A stretch of DNA of 64,000 nt from NCBI RefSeq assembly GCF_000485595.1, contig NW_014577406.1:293948-357947 (forward strand), in the 5' to 3' direction. The notes under the pieces are model-generated. The model searched no databases and had not been told where the DNA came from. It saw nothing but the letters and a program-made list of their open reading frames with translations. Source of the DNA: Priapulus caudatus. Lineage: Eukaryota > Priapulida > Priapulimorpha > Priapulimorphida > Priapulidae. This document shows, one piece after another, positions 1 through 12,039 of the stretch. Within the stretch, counting starts at the first letter, position 1, and each line of letters starts with the position of its first letter. Made by a program: the position numbers and the translations under genes.

Positions 1-143
1 TATAAGACGTGCACATAATGCTCGTGCGTGTGCTCAACTGTTAACTGGTATAAGACGTGCACATAATGCTCGTGCGTGTGCTCAACTGTTAACTGGTATA
101 AGACGTGCACATAATGCTCGTGCGTGTGCTTAACTGTTAACTG
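1..143. repeat. 48-bp tandem repeat, about 3 copies
   Basis: Three successive copies begin at 1, 49 and 97, each starting TATAAGACGTGCACATAATG. Copies one and two are identical; the third has one C-to-T change near position 130 and then diverges. The array runs off the left edge, so its true length is unknown. It lies upstream of the first visible NEK exon, probably in an intron. Confidence 0.95.
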
Positions 144-942
144 TGCTCATAGCCTGCCTCGTGATCTAGAGGCCAGACCAGTCATGGGACTTGCTACTTG
201 TATAATGTGCCCTTTATCCTTGGGCTGCTGTTACAACATGTCAGATGATGCCAATGATCTTGATGAAGAGATGGCTTCAGACAGTGTTCCTGCTAATAAA
301 TATAATGATAAAAAATTATAATAATAAAAAATAATATAAGGAGTTGGAGCAAATGAAAGACAGGGTCAATTGTGACCTTAGGCTCAGCATGACTGATTGA
401 AAAATAAGGAGTAACGACATACTCAATATGTATAACTTCATAATTCTTTATTTACAGCATAGTTTACAGTTACAATAAATAAAATTTACCCATTGCCATG
501 GCACAAAAGTTTACTTTCTGTTTTAATATAACTTACTTGAGTTGGAGATTGTTTAAGTGATAAGTAATGTAAGGTTAATTGTACTCAATATTATCACTAA
601 ATTTTAGCATGTTTGTAATGTTGAATTAAATTAAATCCCAGTACTAATGTAGCAAGCCCCAGAAGACTTCTCAGATGGTCTAAAATTAAAAATTTGGGGA
701 GCGCACCCACTCATACTCTCTTCCGTGAGAAGCTAACTGCTCACCATGGTGCCACACAACCACACCACAGAATTTAGGGCTGGGAAATATCGTTAAGGGC
801 TGGTATATTTTACAGATCACTAGTCCTGTTAGTTAGTGAAGGTTTTAGTTTAGTTTCAAGCCCTGCATTATTCCGTCGCCACATTGCAGATTTTCGTAGC
901 TTTATTCGTTTCTTTGTGTAATTCTTGCTGCGTCCTCTGCAG

Positions 943-1053
943 CAACTGAACCACCCGAACGTCATCATGTATCTCGCATCGTTTATCGAGGACAATGAGT
1001 TGAATATTGTACTGGAATTGGCAGATGCTGGTGACCTATCAAGAATGATAAAG
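943..1053 (+). CDS. NEK7: NEK6/7 exon: N-lobe strands and hinge
   Basis: The acceptor CTCTGCAG lies just before 943 and the donor AAG|GTGAGAG follows 1053. The exon encodes 37 residues from QLNHPNVI to DLSRMIK, covering the strand 4-5 region and hinge (LELADAGD). Both ends are phase 0. Confidence 0.93.
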
Positions 1054-4000
1054 GTGAGAGGAAGCAGATGTAATAGTTCAGCTGGTGTTATTATACTTAG
1101 TATCATGAACATATATGTCAGGAGTTAGGTAATAGCAGGTATGTGCATGTGCACAAACAGTGCTGACTGTGTTAGGATTTATTGGTTGTCTTCTACGACA
1201 CACGATGGCGCCACCATTCACACATACACCCTTTCAGCACTTTAAGAAGCAGAAGAGGCTGATTCCAGAGCGTACGATCTGGAAGTACTTTGTCCAGCTG
1301 TGCAGCGCTCTGAACCACATGCACTCACGCCGCGTCATGCACAGAGGTGAGAACATGCGACATTTCTACGTATCCGCCTAGCGTGATTGACGGGCATAAC
1401 TAGCCAATCACTGCTGCCGTTGGGCATTCTAAAAAAGCTCCTTAGTAACGAATTGCCACGAAGTCGATGAGTGCGCCACAAGTGTGCACGCATGAAAAGT
1501 GTGTAAAGTGTGGTCTGCAGATGTTAGAAAGAGTAGTTGGGTGATTAAAAATGTTGCGACGGTGTTGGCATAATGGGTTAATCGGCGGCAGCGTAGTGGG
1601 CGGCAGCGCGTTTGATGTAGTATAGATAATAGAGACGAGAAATGGTTGAGAATCAGTTGTTATGCATGTGCACAGCAAGTGTGGTTACCCGAGCGTACGA
1701 TTGACTTTGTTAGCTAGAAACGTATAAATGAAGAGTTCTTGGTTGAGAAAGAAAACGGACGAGAGTGTGCGGGTCACGCGGATGTGTCGCATCGTCGTTA
1801 CACACGTTTAGACCGGGTGAGCTTGACTGACCTAGGAACAGTATCCAAGGGTTCACAAGCATGGTTATCTCACTCAGGCTAGAGTAGGTTAATTGCCAAG
1901 TCAGGCACCAGTTTGCCGAATGTCAATCAAGAGCTCATTAAGCTTCAGTTTAAAAGGTTATCTGGCAGTAGACACGGGCTAGCAAGTTGTTGTTTTTTAC
2001 ACTCACAACGTATTTTTAGTTGTCGCGATTTACTCAAGCATGTTTGCATATCAGGCAATGTAAATACATTTGCTTGTCATGCTCAATGCACGATACGTTC
2101 ACTTGTTAAATACTGCACACATGGGTGATGTATGCATAGATTTACTCATAGTTTTCTAGTAAGTCACTAGTATTGCTAGTTTGTTTGTTTGTTGGTGTAT
2201 GTTCACTTGTCGTGCTGTGCACGTGTGGCATGTATGTTTTCATTTTTATTGTGCTGTGCAGACATCAAGCCAGCGAACGTGTTCATAACAGCGACGGGCG
2301 TAGTGAAGCTAGGCGATCTGGGACTCGGACGATTTTTCAGTTCTAAGACTACAGCGGCGCATTCTCTAGGTAAATACTGAAACCATAGTATGAAAGTTGA
2401 CTTATAAATGATGTACGAACAAGCTATAGTAAAGTTTAAAGTTATTTCAATTGATGACATTTTTCTAAGGCTAAAATGCATGAGGGCTACTGGGCGCAAA
2501 CAGGTGTAAAAGCCAGTCGAAGTGTAAATGTGTTAAAATGGATGCTTAATGGCTGGGGAGGGCAGTGATGCAAGTATCGTGCAGGTGCTGCCACCACATG
2601 GTGATTGTCATAGTCATACATGACGCAGTGTATTTTGATACATTTTAAGCATGTAAAAAATGTTCCAGTCTGCACATAAAAGCTGATTAAATTTTATTAG
2701 CAATTATAACATAGAAACTTTTTAAAATAGTATATTAGCAGTTATAATCAAATTTAAAACAGTTATTATTTCAATGGAATACATTTTTACAATGTACGTC
2801 AGCTCATGATGGGTGGGTAGGGTGAGGCAATGTGATGGTCATGAATTTGGATGGTTTTGGCAGTTGGAACACCCTACTACATGTCACCTGAGCGCATACA
2901 TGAGAATGGATACAACTTCAAGTCGGATATCTGGTCATTAGGTTGCCTGTTATATGAGGTACTGATACATCGCTTGGTGCAGGTAGTGACACCTGTAAAC
3001 ATTCTGAGAGTTTGCATGTGTTAGACTCGTGACCACGTCAACCGATATCAGTAGAATATTGTCAGTTGAGCATACCTGCATAATTTTTAGGCTGCGGGCT
3101 ACGCGTCCAGTCATATATTTCTTATGTGAACCCAACTATATTTTTTCAGTAAAAAACAATATACAATAAATTTTCAACATAATATTACTTACCTTTAGGT
3201 ATTTTATCAAAAAAAGTGTTTTTGTAACTTTTGAAGCAATACTAATAGTAAATCCAGTAAAATCAACGATTCGAAAGTGGGTGTGGCCTAATCATGACGT
3301 GGATTTGGGAATCTGTGCTGAGCTTTGTAATGGATGACCGGTCACGTAGCCACTGTAATTTTTAATGTTTAATTGTCTTTTTGACATGTTTTCCAGATGG
3401 CAGCACTGCAGTCACCATTCTATGGAGACAAGATGAACTTGTATTCATTGTGTAAGAAGATTGAGCAATGTGACTACCCACCTTTACCCTCCGATCACTA
3501 CTCAGAAAAGGTACGCATTAGTTACTTACTGTCACAGCTCTTAAGCTTGTCAGTAGAGAATTTAATTACTGTTTGAACTAAATTACTGTTTGCAAAGTTG
3601 CATGCTGAATTCATATGTTTTCGGAGTACACATGATCTAGTGTGAACAATCTGACCATTTCAGGGTTTCTTAGACATAAGAGGCACAGTGGCGCACCGCC
3701 GTTGTCAAATTTAACATCGCCGTTGTGAAAATGTTCCTGTATTTACCCGCCGTTGTCAAAATAGTGTCAACCCAAAAATAAACAGATCACCACGTGCTTG
3801 TGCCATATTTAGATTGCCCTGTGCGTTTATTGAGTCATGTGATGCTGGCTCTACACTTTTCCGTTATTTCCTTTGAATCCATCATGCACGTTTTTTCCCA
3901 AACTGGCCATTATCGCCTTTGTCTAATTTTCCCTCAGAAGAAACCCTGTATTGACATTTCAGCTGCGATCACTAGTGAAGTTGTGCATCAATCCCAACCC

Positions 4001-4070
4001 TGAACAGCGACCAGACATCTCCTATGTTTACAACGTGGCGCAGGAAATGCATGCCGGAGGCGCCACCTAG
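943..4070 (+). CDS. NEK7: NEK6/7-family mitotic serine/threonine kinase, 5'-truncated by the window edge
   Basis: Six exons (943-1053, 1238-1346, 2262-2369, 2864-2958, 3397-3510, 3963-4070) have GT/AG borders and join in phase to give 214 residues and a TAG stop at 4068-4070. The product is a kinase that, in known NEK6/7 proteins, acts downstream of NEK9 in spindle assembly; NEK7 is also linked to NLRP3 in vertebrates. Visible landmarks are QLNHPNVI in the N-lobe, the catalytic loop [11 protein letters not shown], a DLG in place of DFG (typical of this subfamily), the activation segment [11 protein letters not shown] with the conserved [26 protein letters not shown], and the C-terminal end [12 protein letters not shown]. 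The family is about 300 residues, so roughly 88 N-terminal residues, including the glycine-rich loop and catalytic lysine, lie left of the window. NEK6 and NEK7 are vertebrate duplicates; an invertebrate would carry one pro-orthologue. Confidence 0.93.
1238..1346 (+). CDS. NEK7: NEK6/7 exon: helices D-E to the HRD motif
   Basis: The exon follows TTTCAG and ends in a split Asp codon before GTGAGAA. It encodes [12 protein letters not shown] through [10 protein letters not shown]. The catalytic Asp of HRD is completed by the next exon. Confidence 0.93.
2262..2369 (+). CDS. NEK7: NEK6/7 exon: catalytic loop and activation segment
   Basis: The exon follows GTGCAG and ends CTAG|GTAAATAC, splitting a Val codon. 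It carries DIKPANVFI, the metal-binding DLG (DLGLGRFF) and SSKTTAAHS, whose serines align with the NEK9-phosphorylated activation-loop site of vertebrate NEK6/7. Confidence 0.93.
2864..2958 (+). CDS. NEK7: NEK6/7 exon: P+1 loop to helix F
   Basis: The acceptor TTTTGGCAG precedes and the donor GAG|GTACTGA follows. It encodes [17 protein letters not shown] and [12 protein letters not shown], i.e. the APE-equivalent SPE and the invariant helix F Asp. Confidence 0.93.
3097..3351. mobile_element. Intact ~255-bp MITE in a NEK intron, terminal repeats GGCTACGCGTCCGGTCAT-type
   Basis: The left end GGCTACGCGTCCAGTCAT is matched at the right end by the reverse complement of GGCTACGTGACCGGTCAT, giving about 18-bp terminal inverted repeats. 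The interior carries the family's landmarks (ATATTTTTTCAGTAAAAAAC, ACTTACCTTTAGGTATTTTATC) and is collinear, inverted, with 61102-61383. No transposase is encoded, so it is non-autonomous. It sits in the intron between 2958 and 3397. Confidence 0.85.
3397..3510 (+). CDS. NEK7: NEK6/7 exon: C-lobe helix G
   Basis: The exon follows TTTTCCAG and ends AAG|GTACGCA. It encodes 38 residues: [16 protein letters not shown], then [15 protein letters not shown] and SDHYSEK. Confidence 0.93.
3963..4070 (+). CDS. NEK7: NEK6/7 terminal coding exon
   Basis: The exon follows GACATTTCAG. It encodes [18 protein letters not shown], including the conserved RPD arginine, and ends [10 protein letters not shown] then TAG. 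The short tail with no regulatory extension fits NEK6/7, the smallest NEKs. Confidence 0.93.
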   Translation: MRSLVKLCINPNPEQRPDISYVYNVAQEMHAGGAT

Positions 4071-6877
4071 CTATTGAAACCTCGCGAGCATGGCATGTAC
4101 AAGACTTAGCGTATCCTTACTTTCCATAAAAGACAGTTGATGCAATTACTCGAAACTTGTTTGTGAAAATATTTGGTATGTTGCGGTGGTGATTTCGCAC
4201 AGATTTTGAATTATTATACGTGGATATGAGTTGCATGTAAAGAACACAGAAACCATCCAAGTGCCATTGCCCTTACTTTTGAGAGGCCTTGTCCATGAGG
4301 TTTGGTACATGGCAACCTCTTGTCTTGTCTTAAGCATGTGGAAACAATGTTTGTTGTGATCAGGCCACATCATTATGGCTGCTGTGATATTATTTGTCCG
4401 TCCTATCGCGGCAGCGGTCTAGTCGATTCTCGATTCTCGCAGTGCTGCCCTCTATAGTATGATGAAGGTGGACCCAGTCCATCTGTGTTTACCAAAGAAG
4501 AGATAATGAGCTGAATATGTGGATACACCCTGTGAGCGTTGTTCTCTCACTGATGCCAAAGAATCTCGTAAATTTTTGAGCCAGTTGATGATATGAAATG
4601 CAGGAGGCCGTAAGTCATAGTTATGTCAGCAAGTTTGATTGGAAGTATTTTGGAGGTTTAATGTACTAGTAGTTTGGGCAGAGCATAAATGTATATTTAA
4701 TCTGTGTTATGAAACATAACATTTGTTTCTGGCCATACATATATTTATATATAATATATATATAATGTTAATTAGTTTTTATTGCTCTCAAGATATTTTT
4801 ACTTCTTTTTTCCATAAGGGTACATATTAAATATCTTCTCTGATTTTATTCCATATTGAATGAAATTTTCAATGGCATTATTGCTTCATAGCACATAATA
4901 GTCATAATAGTAACTTGATGATGTGAAATTCTATTAATACAATTCTATCTCTTATCCAGAATACCAACTCAACTTGAGAGGCTTTTAGTATTCTAGTAAA
5001 TCAAAGAAGGTACTTGTATGAGAATATCCCAATTGCATGATTAGCAAACCAAATAAATATTTTGTTGAGCTAGTAATGAGAGCTGAAGAGTGATGATGTC
5101 ATATATATTTATAGTTATAATACATTATCAAGAAATAATTATGAGGGGCCATTTCTGTAGTCTGTAGGCATCTTGTTGTAGTTATCCAATAATTGATTCC
5201 AGCTAAGTCATCCACTGTTTGCATTGGCATTAGTCTCTATGCAGAACCCATAGAGAGCTATAGCATTATAACTGAAAGTAGATATGTTTGCTCTGAAGCT
5301 GCATGATAGTCAGCAATCATGTCACTCGCTTCTGATGCTTTAGCTTGCAGCTACCTTCGCATGATCGTACCGGTGATTATCATGGTCGATTAGGAATGTA
5401 TTGTTAATGAATGTTGTTAAATTCCTAACACGGTGGAGCCATGGTTGTTGTGGCAGGCATCCACTGTAGTCAATATTGTTGATAAAATTGAGGACTAAGC
5501 GATTTTGTAGTGAAGAAATCACTGCTGTTGTAAAGCAATTCGTCGTGGCACTATTGTTTTGGTAACTGTTGCGGTATATTTACTTTAGTTATGAAGTCTA
5601 TGCTTTGTATATGAATGGAAATCTATTCGTTATTGAATCACATGGACCTGTTTACATGTCTTTGTTCCCGGCCATATAGATGAATGATCGCGAGTGGCAA
5701 ATCTACGTAAGCAAGATTTTCTCTCCAATGTCTTGGTTTTACACTGTCATCTCTGCGAGGTTTGACAGGGGAACAGATGTAAGTGCATTGTCTACTAATT
5801 TACATACGATTTGTGCATGCTTGACCGTTCTAGCCTACAACTGGCCGAATCAGACGCGAGATGTGTTGCTGTATTGTTCTGCAGAAACCATTACGTGTTG
5901 GCGAAAGTAATTTTGCTCAGCATTTTGGCCTGTTTTAGCTGTTTAAGTTATGTAACCTTTTCCTGCTACTAGTTGTGGTAATGTTACACTGTTAAGGCAC
6001 AGCCTTTACTTATCAAAAATTTGTGCGATCGCGAAGGAGTGATAGTAAGACAGCTTATTTATACATATTGATTATTATCTACGTGTCTTACCCATCCCGT
6101 CACATAGTGTGCTCACATAGATAATATAGAGGCGTATCATAGAATGCAATGTAGAAATGTGTAATAGTAATATTTTATTTTATTTACCCAGCAAGAATCC
6201 AACTCTCACATTTTGTTTTTACAGCACAAGTTTTACGCACGTCACACCCTGCCGTACTAGTCCTACTACCCCTAAGCTGGTCAGAGTAGGTAATACCTGG
6301 CGAACAAGATACATTCTCACTCGTACATTAAATATTACCAATCAGTCATTAGAGAAAGAGACAGAGAAAAGGGGAGAGGGGAGAAGATAAAACAGGTGAG
6401 AGGAAGGAGGGGCAAAGAGAGAGGGTGGATACAATCAGGGCAGAATTGCAGAACAGCATCAGCAAATACAAAAACGTACAAAATATCAGTGGCTGATGCA
6501 AACAGTGACTGATACACTCCCCTGCAACGTACGCACACACGCACACACGTCTACAACAAGCAGTCACTGTTTATTTACAAGCAAACCTGCAGCACCCCCA
6601 CCTGGTGCCAACTATCCATACTTATCACAGGTTTGCACACCACAATTATTAACAATAGTTAGAGTCACCTCTGTGTGTGTGCGTGCGTGCGTAAGGTGCG
6701 TGATATTAAAGAAATGTATTATGATATTCGACACAGTAAGGTGGGCGTTCGGCACCAGGTGGCGCTGAACGCCCGACCCGCTTGGACTAGTTTCAGTTTA
6801 ATTGTTTGAGTGAGTGGAATTTTTAAGCACAGGAAGCCACAGACCAGTCCGCTCGTGACTGCAATGACGCATAGCTA

Positions 6878-7011
6878 CTCCACCGCAGAGACACCCGTCA
6901 CCTCACACGCACACTGAGCATGTCCAGGCTCTCCTGCGTCCTCACCTGAGAGATCTACAGTGTGCAGGAGACATCAGCGTGACCTTGGGTAAGGGTGTCT
7001 CTGCGGTGGAG
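6878..7011. repeat. Inverted repeat, 19-bp arms
   Basis: CTCCACCGCAGAGACACCC at 6878-6896 is repeated as its perfect reverse complement at 6993-7011, with about 96 bp between. Probably the termini of a small foldback element. Confidence 0.8.
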
Positions 7012-7317
7012 GTTACAACACGAGTTTTCCCAGCATTCTAGAGGTGCTATCGCAAAAATGGCACGTACTCCCGTACGTAGGTATAAACCATGTGACACAT
7101 ACTTTCAACCACGCGCGCATCGTACAAGCCCGTTTCGTAATATGGTATAGTAAAATGCCCGCGTCTTAGTAGGGTACAATCGAGTTTCCATGTCGTCACA
7201 GGGTACATTCGAATGCCTGTGGCGTAACGGGGTACACAGTTGCGTGCATACAGGACGCCGTGCAACACGAGATTAGATGTACGATAGGACATGATGGGTC
7301 CCATGGCTGCATATTAC

Positions 7318-7361
7318 CAAGAGTCCATAGTAGAGTCTCTAGATCTATTATGGACTCTTGA
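7318..7361. repeat. Short hairpin, ~16-bp arms
   Basis: CAAGAGTCCATAGTAGA is followed after a few bases by the near-perfect reverse complement TATTATGGACTCTTG. This is an isolated hairpin in intergenic DNA with no open frame across it. Confidence 0.7.
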
Positions 7362-10300
7362 TATTACGTAAACTGGACGAGCGCGTATCAGCATCCATCG
7401 CCGCAGCCACCATCAGCACATGGCCAAGCACCTGCGTCGTCGGCAATGCTGATTGCAGAGTTTGCGAACATTATATGAGCGCAAACATTCGAGGAGACGT
7501 TTCGTTAACGATAATCCGGTTACCATGACGTCACGCACACACGCACGCATATTATGGGTGATGATTGGGAGTTGGTGGTCTACGTCACTGCTACATGCGC
7601 TGATGGCTACATGCCCTCTACTTTGTCAACGTGCGACCACGCGTAACACAAATGTTGGTGGTATCATCCAGTTCAACTAATTACGAGCAAAGCAGTGGCG
7701 TTAACACCCATGTCGTCACCCATAACACAAACCTCCGCTGGGTTGTTCGAAAAGAATCGAGCTTCTACGTCCAGGAATCATAGAAAATCGTATGAGAGCA
7801 AAACGATGACTATTGGTTCTATTTTCCTCTCTCCAAGAAGGTGGAGAAGAGGGGCTGTGGATAACGTATCATATTTGGATGAGCAACACTGCTCGTTTGT
7901 AGCAGCGTGTATTTCTCGATTAACTGCCAAGACGTAGCTGCTCCATAGATACATGGCTTAGTCAGAGGTTAACAACAACTTGTTACTAAACAATGACACT
8001 ACTTAGAAATGCTAGTTGCCAGTGCAGTGACGAACATGCACGTCCCGTATGGCCCCATATGATCGCCCGATCGGCAAAGAATTCAGAAGACAATCGGCTC
8101 TCGCTCACGTAAACCCAATTTTGATCAGATAACTTTCAACGTATACTAGAAGACATGGCAATTGAAACATGCGTGCCAGTATGAGACGTTGCAGGCAACG
8201 TGCTTGCGCTCACGTACCACATAGTGAAGTTAACATCACCATTTGAAATACGTATAAGCGTAACAGGCGGCCCCAGACGTTTTCATACGCTCGAACACAA
8301 GATGGGTCACTGCAAAAGTTTATCCGATGCCTTCAGTGATGGGGTAGATAGGTCAACTTAGTTTATTTCTATAGCAGATAAACAGAGATGTCAGCCTTCT
8401 ATAGAAAGAAACGCTGGTGCATGCATAGAAAGCTCGGCATAAACTCAGCACCCCGCACAAAGGCATCACAGGAAAAGAAGGGGGATAGAGCGGTCGAGCA
8501 GGAAATAAGGGGGAATGTATCTATCCCACCCACTTCAGCGCTTTAAAATTGGTTGCGAATCTGCTCGTCCATGCGTCGGAAACGTGGTAACTCTCACTTC
8601 TGTGCGGACTCTCCTCCCACCTCGCAGACTGCCTCTTCCTCCAACTGACACCCTGTCGCACCTCACACACACTGCTTCTACCTCTAGGTTTCGTCCAATC
8701 ATCTCGTACGCCTATTGGACTTAGGGCATCTCTCCTGCATGTTGGTTAGCGCACTTAAACGCATTTTCAGAAAACACGTGAAAGTGAATTGGCAATAAGA
8801 TAGGATTATAATGAATTGCAGTAAGGAACTAGTAGTTACAAGCAGGAGTGCTATTAAAGTGAAAAATTACAAGATTTTATCCCGTCGCCGCACTTTGCAC
8901 GGACGGTACCGTACGTGAATGCTAGACTGCAATGAGAGGAAGACCCAGCAAGCCAGTTACACTACGTTTACCTTTACACGATCAACGTGAAGACACGGCA
9001 ACTTATTTTTTTATTGACCGATCGTCGCTCATGTAAACTTTATACGTAGTACAACTGCCTTGCTGGTTTTTCCGATTATTAAATGCTTATGTTGCCCATT
9101 TTATCAAAAGTCAACGGATATAGAGAAGTAAAACATTTTCTCTGGTGGGTTAACAATTTCACCGTCACCACCGCTGTGATGACAACACCCAGAATTAGGG
9201 TAGAATGCTCCACGAGGGGAGTTGGAGAGAGAGGGTCACATGGAATACAGCTACAGGGGGAACTGAGGTCATGCCAAGCTTACAGAAAGAACAGAACACA
9301 ACTCACGATGAGTAACTATAAAAAATATAATCACCACTTTTAATGTTGCTACAAATGCGTCAATACAAAGTCACGAGCAGTCTGCTATGGTGTCCATGCG
9401 CAAAGTTTTTACATCAAGTCTCTCTTAAATAACACTGTATTTACACGGCTTCTTTCCACACGCTCCTTCTACAGTATATATCGACTACAATATCGTAACA
9501 CGTATAAATGACACATAATGACTGCACTGATACACATTAGCCGGAATTATTTACAAATAGGTACGTTATATATTCACGTGCACCTGTATAGCTTCTGCCA
9601 AAACAGGTGCCCGTGCGCCCATGATATAACAACAATAATAATATTAAAATTACATGCCACGTGATGATTTACTTATAGTTCGTTATGTTGTTTTTGTTTT
9701 TGTTGTTGATGTTGATGTCGTTCGAGGTTACATTTATTTAATTGAAAACACACTGGCATCTTATACTGGTGTTAACATAAAACATTAGAACTAAAATGGC
9801 GCTTAGCACGCCAGCGCAGTCTGGTGATCATGATCCGTACTACAATAGAGTAGGGATCATCGCTTCCTTTCTCAATTGCCATCCGAATATGTAAAAAAAA
9901 ATATCGCTAATATGCAAATAGAGATCGTATTGTCAAGCATTTACCACATTTCATGACTAATATTGTTATTTCGAAATCATTCACATTGGTGAATACTGAA
10001 TAAGCATGTTAACTCATCAACTAGCACAGCCAGGGAGAGCCCATAAACTTATGAAACGTGCCTCTATTGCTGAACCGAACCGAACCGAAGTCGAACGTGC
10101 AAATAGCACAGTCGTTGGCCTAAGTAGACAAGAGGATGAGGAACTGACCCACAGAGAAAGTTTGATGAAGGCAAAACTACTGGGGCTTCTTTCCTTTACG
10201 TTACTGGCAACTGGCAGACTCTAGACCAGTGCTTGTAAGTGACGGGGTGCTACGCTGGCTGTCAGAAGGGAGGAGGCATGTACGCAGATGACACTATCCC

Positions 10301-10754
10301 CTGCCGATTCCGGAGTCTATCCTCGAGGGATGGGAGAATCCTACGTGTGACAAAGATGGGAAGCCCTGAAGCCAAATCTTGCCATTAATGGCACACTACC
10401 CAACTTCCCCCTGAGGGGTTGAGCACCCGCTATCATGCCAGCACCAGACGAGTCTACATAAACCTTTGCTAGGATCAGCACCACCTGCAACCACACTGTC
10501 TATCTCCCTGTTCCTTCCCCCTTCCTTTCACAGCTATGACAACGACTAAGGAATGCCTCGCTCCAGAGATACCTTCCCGGCAGTCGATGCAGTAAACACA
10601 CGGCGGATGTGCGATAGAAAGATCAGTATGGTTCCCTACTCACAACACCAAATAACTTCAGCAATGTAAGCACACGTTTCGTTCATTCCCCCAATCCGGA
10701 GCAGCGCCACCTATTGGCCACCTCCATGCACAAGAGCGGCGGCCAGCCGGCCAC

Positions 10755-10760
10755 TTTATT
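10755..10760 (-). promoter_or_regulatory. Candidate polyadenylation signal of the BET gene
   Basis: On the minus strand this reads AATAAA, about 930 nt downstream of the BET stop codon. It is the first canonical hexamer I noted in that direction. Chance hexamers are common in AT-rich DNA. Confidence 0.3.
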
Positions 10761-11691
10761 GCCAAGATTCCGAAAACATCGTGATATGCAAATTCACACT
10801 TTCACAGTGGATATATATATATATATATCTACAGGGAAGATTTAATACGGTGGCACCAGCTGGTGACGTGCTGTAGCATATTAACAAAGCTAGCCGGTAT
10901 CGGGTGAGCGTTGATTGCTACTATATACTATTATTATAATAGATAGGCAGAGTGAGCACAGTAAAGAGGTATTATTCCACTGGAGTACAAATTACGATAA
11001 ACGATTAACGCGTTCTTAAATAACATCAATCCACAACTGTGCTCGAATTACAGCAGGACGTCTCATCTGCAGCACGATAACGGTGCCACCTGGTAGTGAA
11101 ACCCACCGAGGCCGACACACATGCGCAGATGGCCAGGCGCCCACGCCACCACGACATACTCTTGTGGAAGTCGAATGCCGATACGACAAGAGAGTAAAAG
11201 TACGTAAAACACGTATTCCGTTAATACTTTCTCAAGTGTCTCGGATTCCAGAGAACTCTCCCCCAGGAATGTCTGGATGCACAGACTTGCCGATGCAGCA
11301 TCATCGCTGTCGTCCTCCTCCACCACGTTGCCATGGCAACAGCGATGCTGCGGTCCGGGCGCGGGGGTGCAGTACTAACCGCAGCATGTCACATCCCAAG
11401 CTCAGCGATTACAAGGCAAAAATTTCGCCACCACAATTCACGCACACACTCACAGCTATCACCACGAACCGTGAAATGCCACCCACTCATTGCTCAACCC
11501 ACCCACTCCCGGGACAGGGCTAGCTCGTCTGTATATACCGGCGGTAGCAATTCAACAGAGTAAGTTCTGCTTACAGCTACGCGGCAGCACAGGCTGGGCT
11601 GGCATCTACCCTGACGACAAGGCGTGGATGGCGGGACGACATCAGCGGCGGCGCCCCTGCTGCTGGCGTGTTGCGGGTGCTGCGGCGGCGA

Positions 11692-11757
11692 TCACAGGTT
11701 TTGCTCGAACAGTTGCATGATGTCACTCTGCTGGTTCATGTCAATCTGTCCTGCAAG
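11692..11757 (-). CDS. BRD4: BET last exon: P-TEFb-interacting C-terminus
   Basis: The minus-strand acceptor TCTCTGCAG precedes 11757. The exon encodes [20 protein letters not shown], one more Leu, and then TGA. IDMN and the acidic-hydrophobic end match the P-TEFb-binding motif of long BRD4/Fsh isoforms. A second AG inside the exon could give a slightly shorter variant, but alignment of REA-xxxx-IDMN favours this border. Confidence 0.92.
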   Translation of the reverse strand, partial: LAGQIDMNQQSDIMQLFEQNL

Positions 11758-12007
11758 CTGCAGAGAGAGATAGAGCATTAACAACATGAGCTGTGGCAGA
11801 GAGAAAGATGTTAATAGTGCACGCTGTAAGAGAAACAGACACAGAGGAGAGAAAAGGAATGAGAATGAGAGAAAGAGAGAGAGAGATAGAGAGAGAGAAA
11901 GAGAAACACATAGAGAGAAACAGTGAGAGGTGGAAAGAGAGAAGAGAGAAACAGAAACAGAAAGAGAGACACAGTGACAAACACAGCGAGCGAGAGAGAG
12001 GGGGGGG

Positions 12008-12039
<32 letters not shown>

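Larger units (their letters stand above)
4071..10754. other. Intergenic spacer between NEK and the BET gene
   Basis: The start holds the NEK 3' UTR and the right end faces the BET 3' end, so the two genes converge. I find no exon with recognisable protein similarity; open frames here are short and lack splice context. Contents include AT microsatellites near 4740-4770 and 10810-10830, a purine-rich tract near 6350-6420, and hairpins at 6878-7011 and 7318-7361. Confidence 0.6.

Noticed and set aside
1-942. Upstream NEK exons with the glycine-rich loop
   Set aside because: No GxGxFSxVYRA-like coding sequence with splice sites appears before 943, so these exons are taken to lie outside the window.
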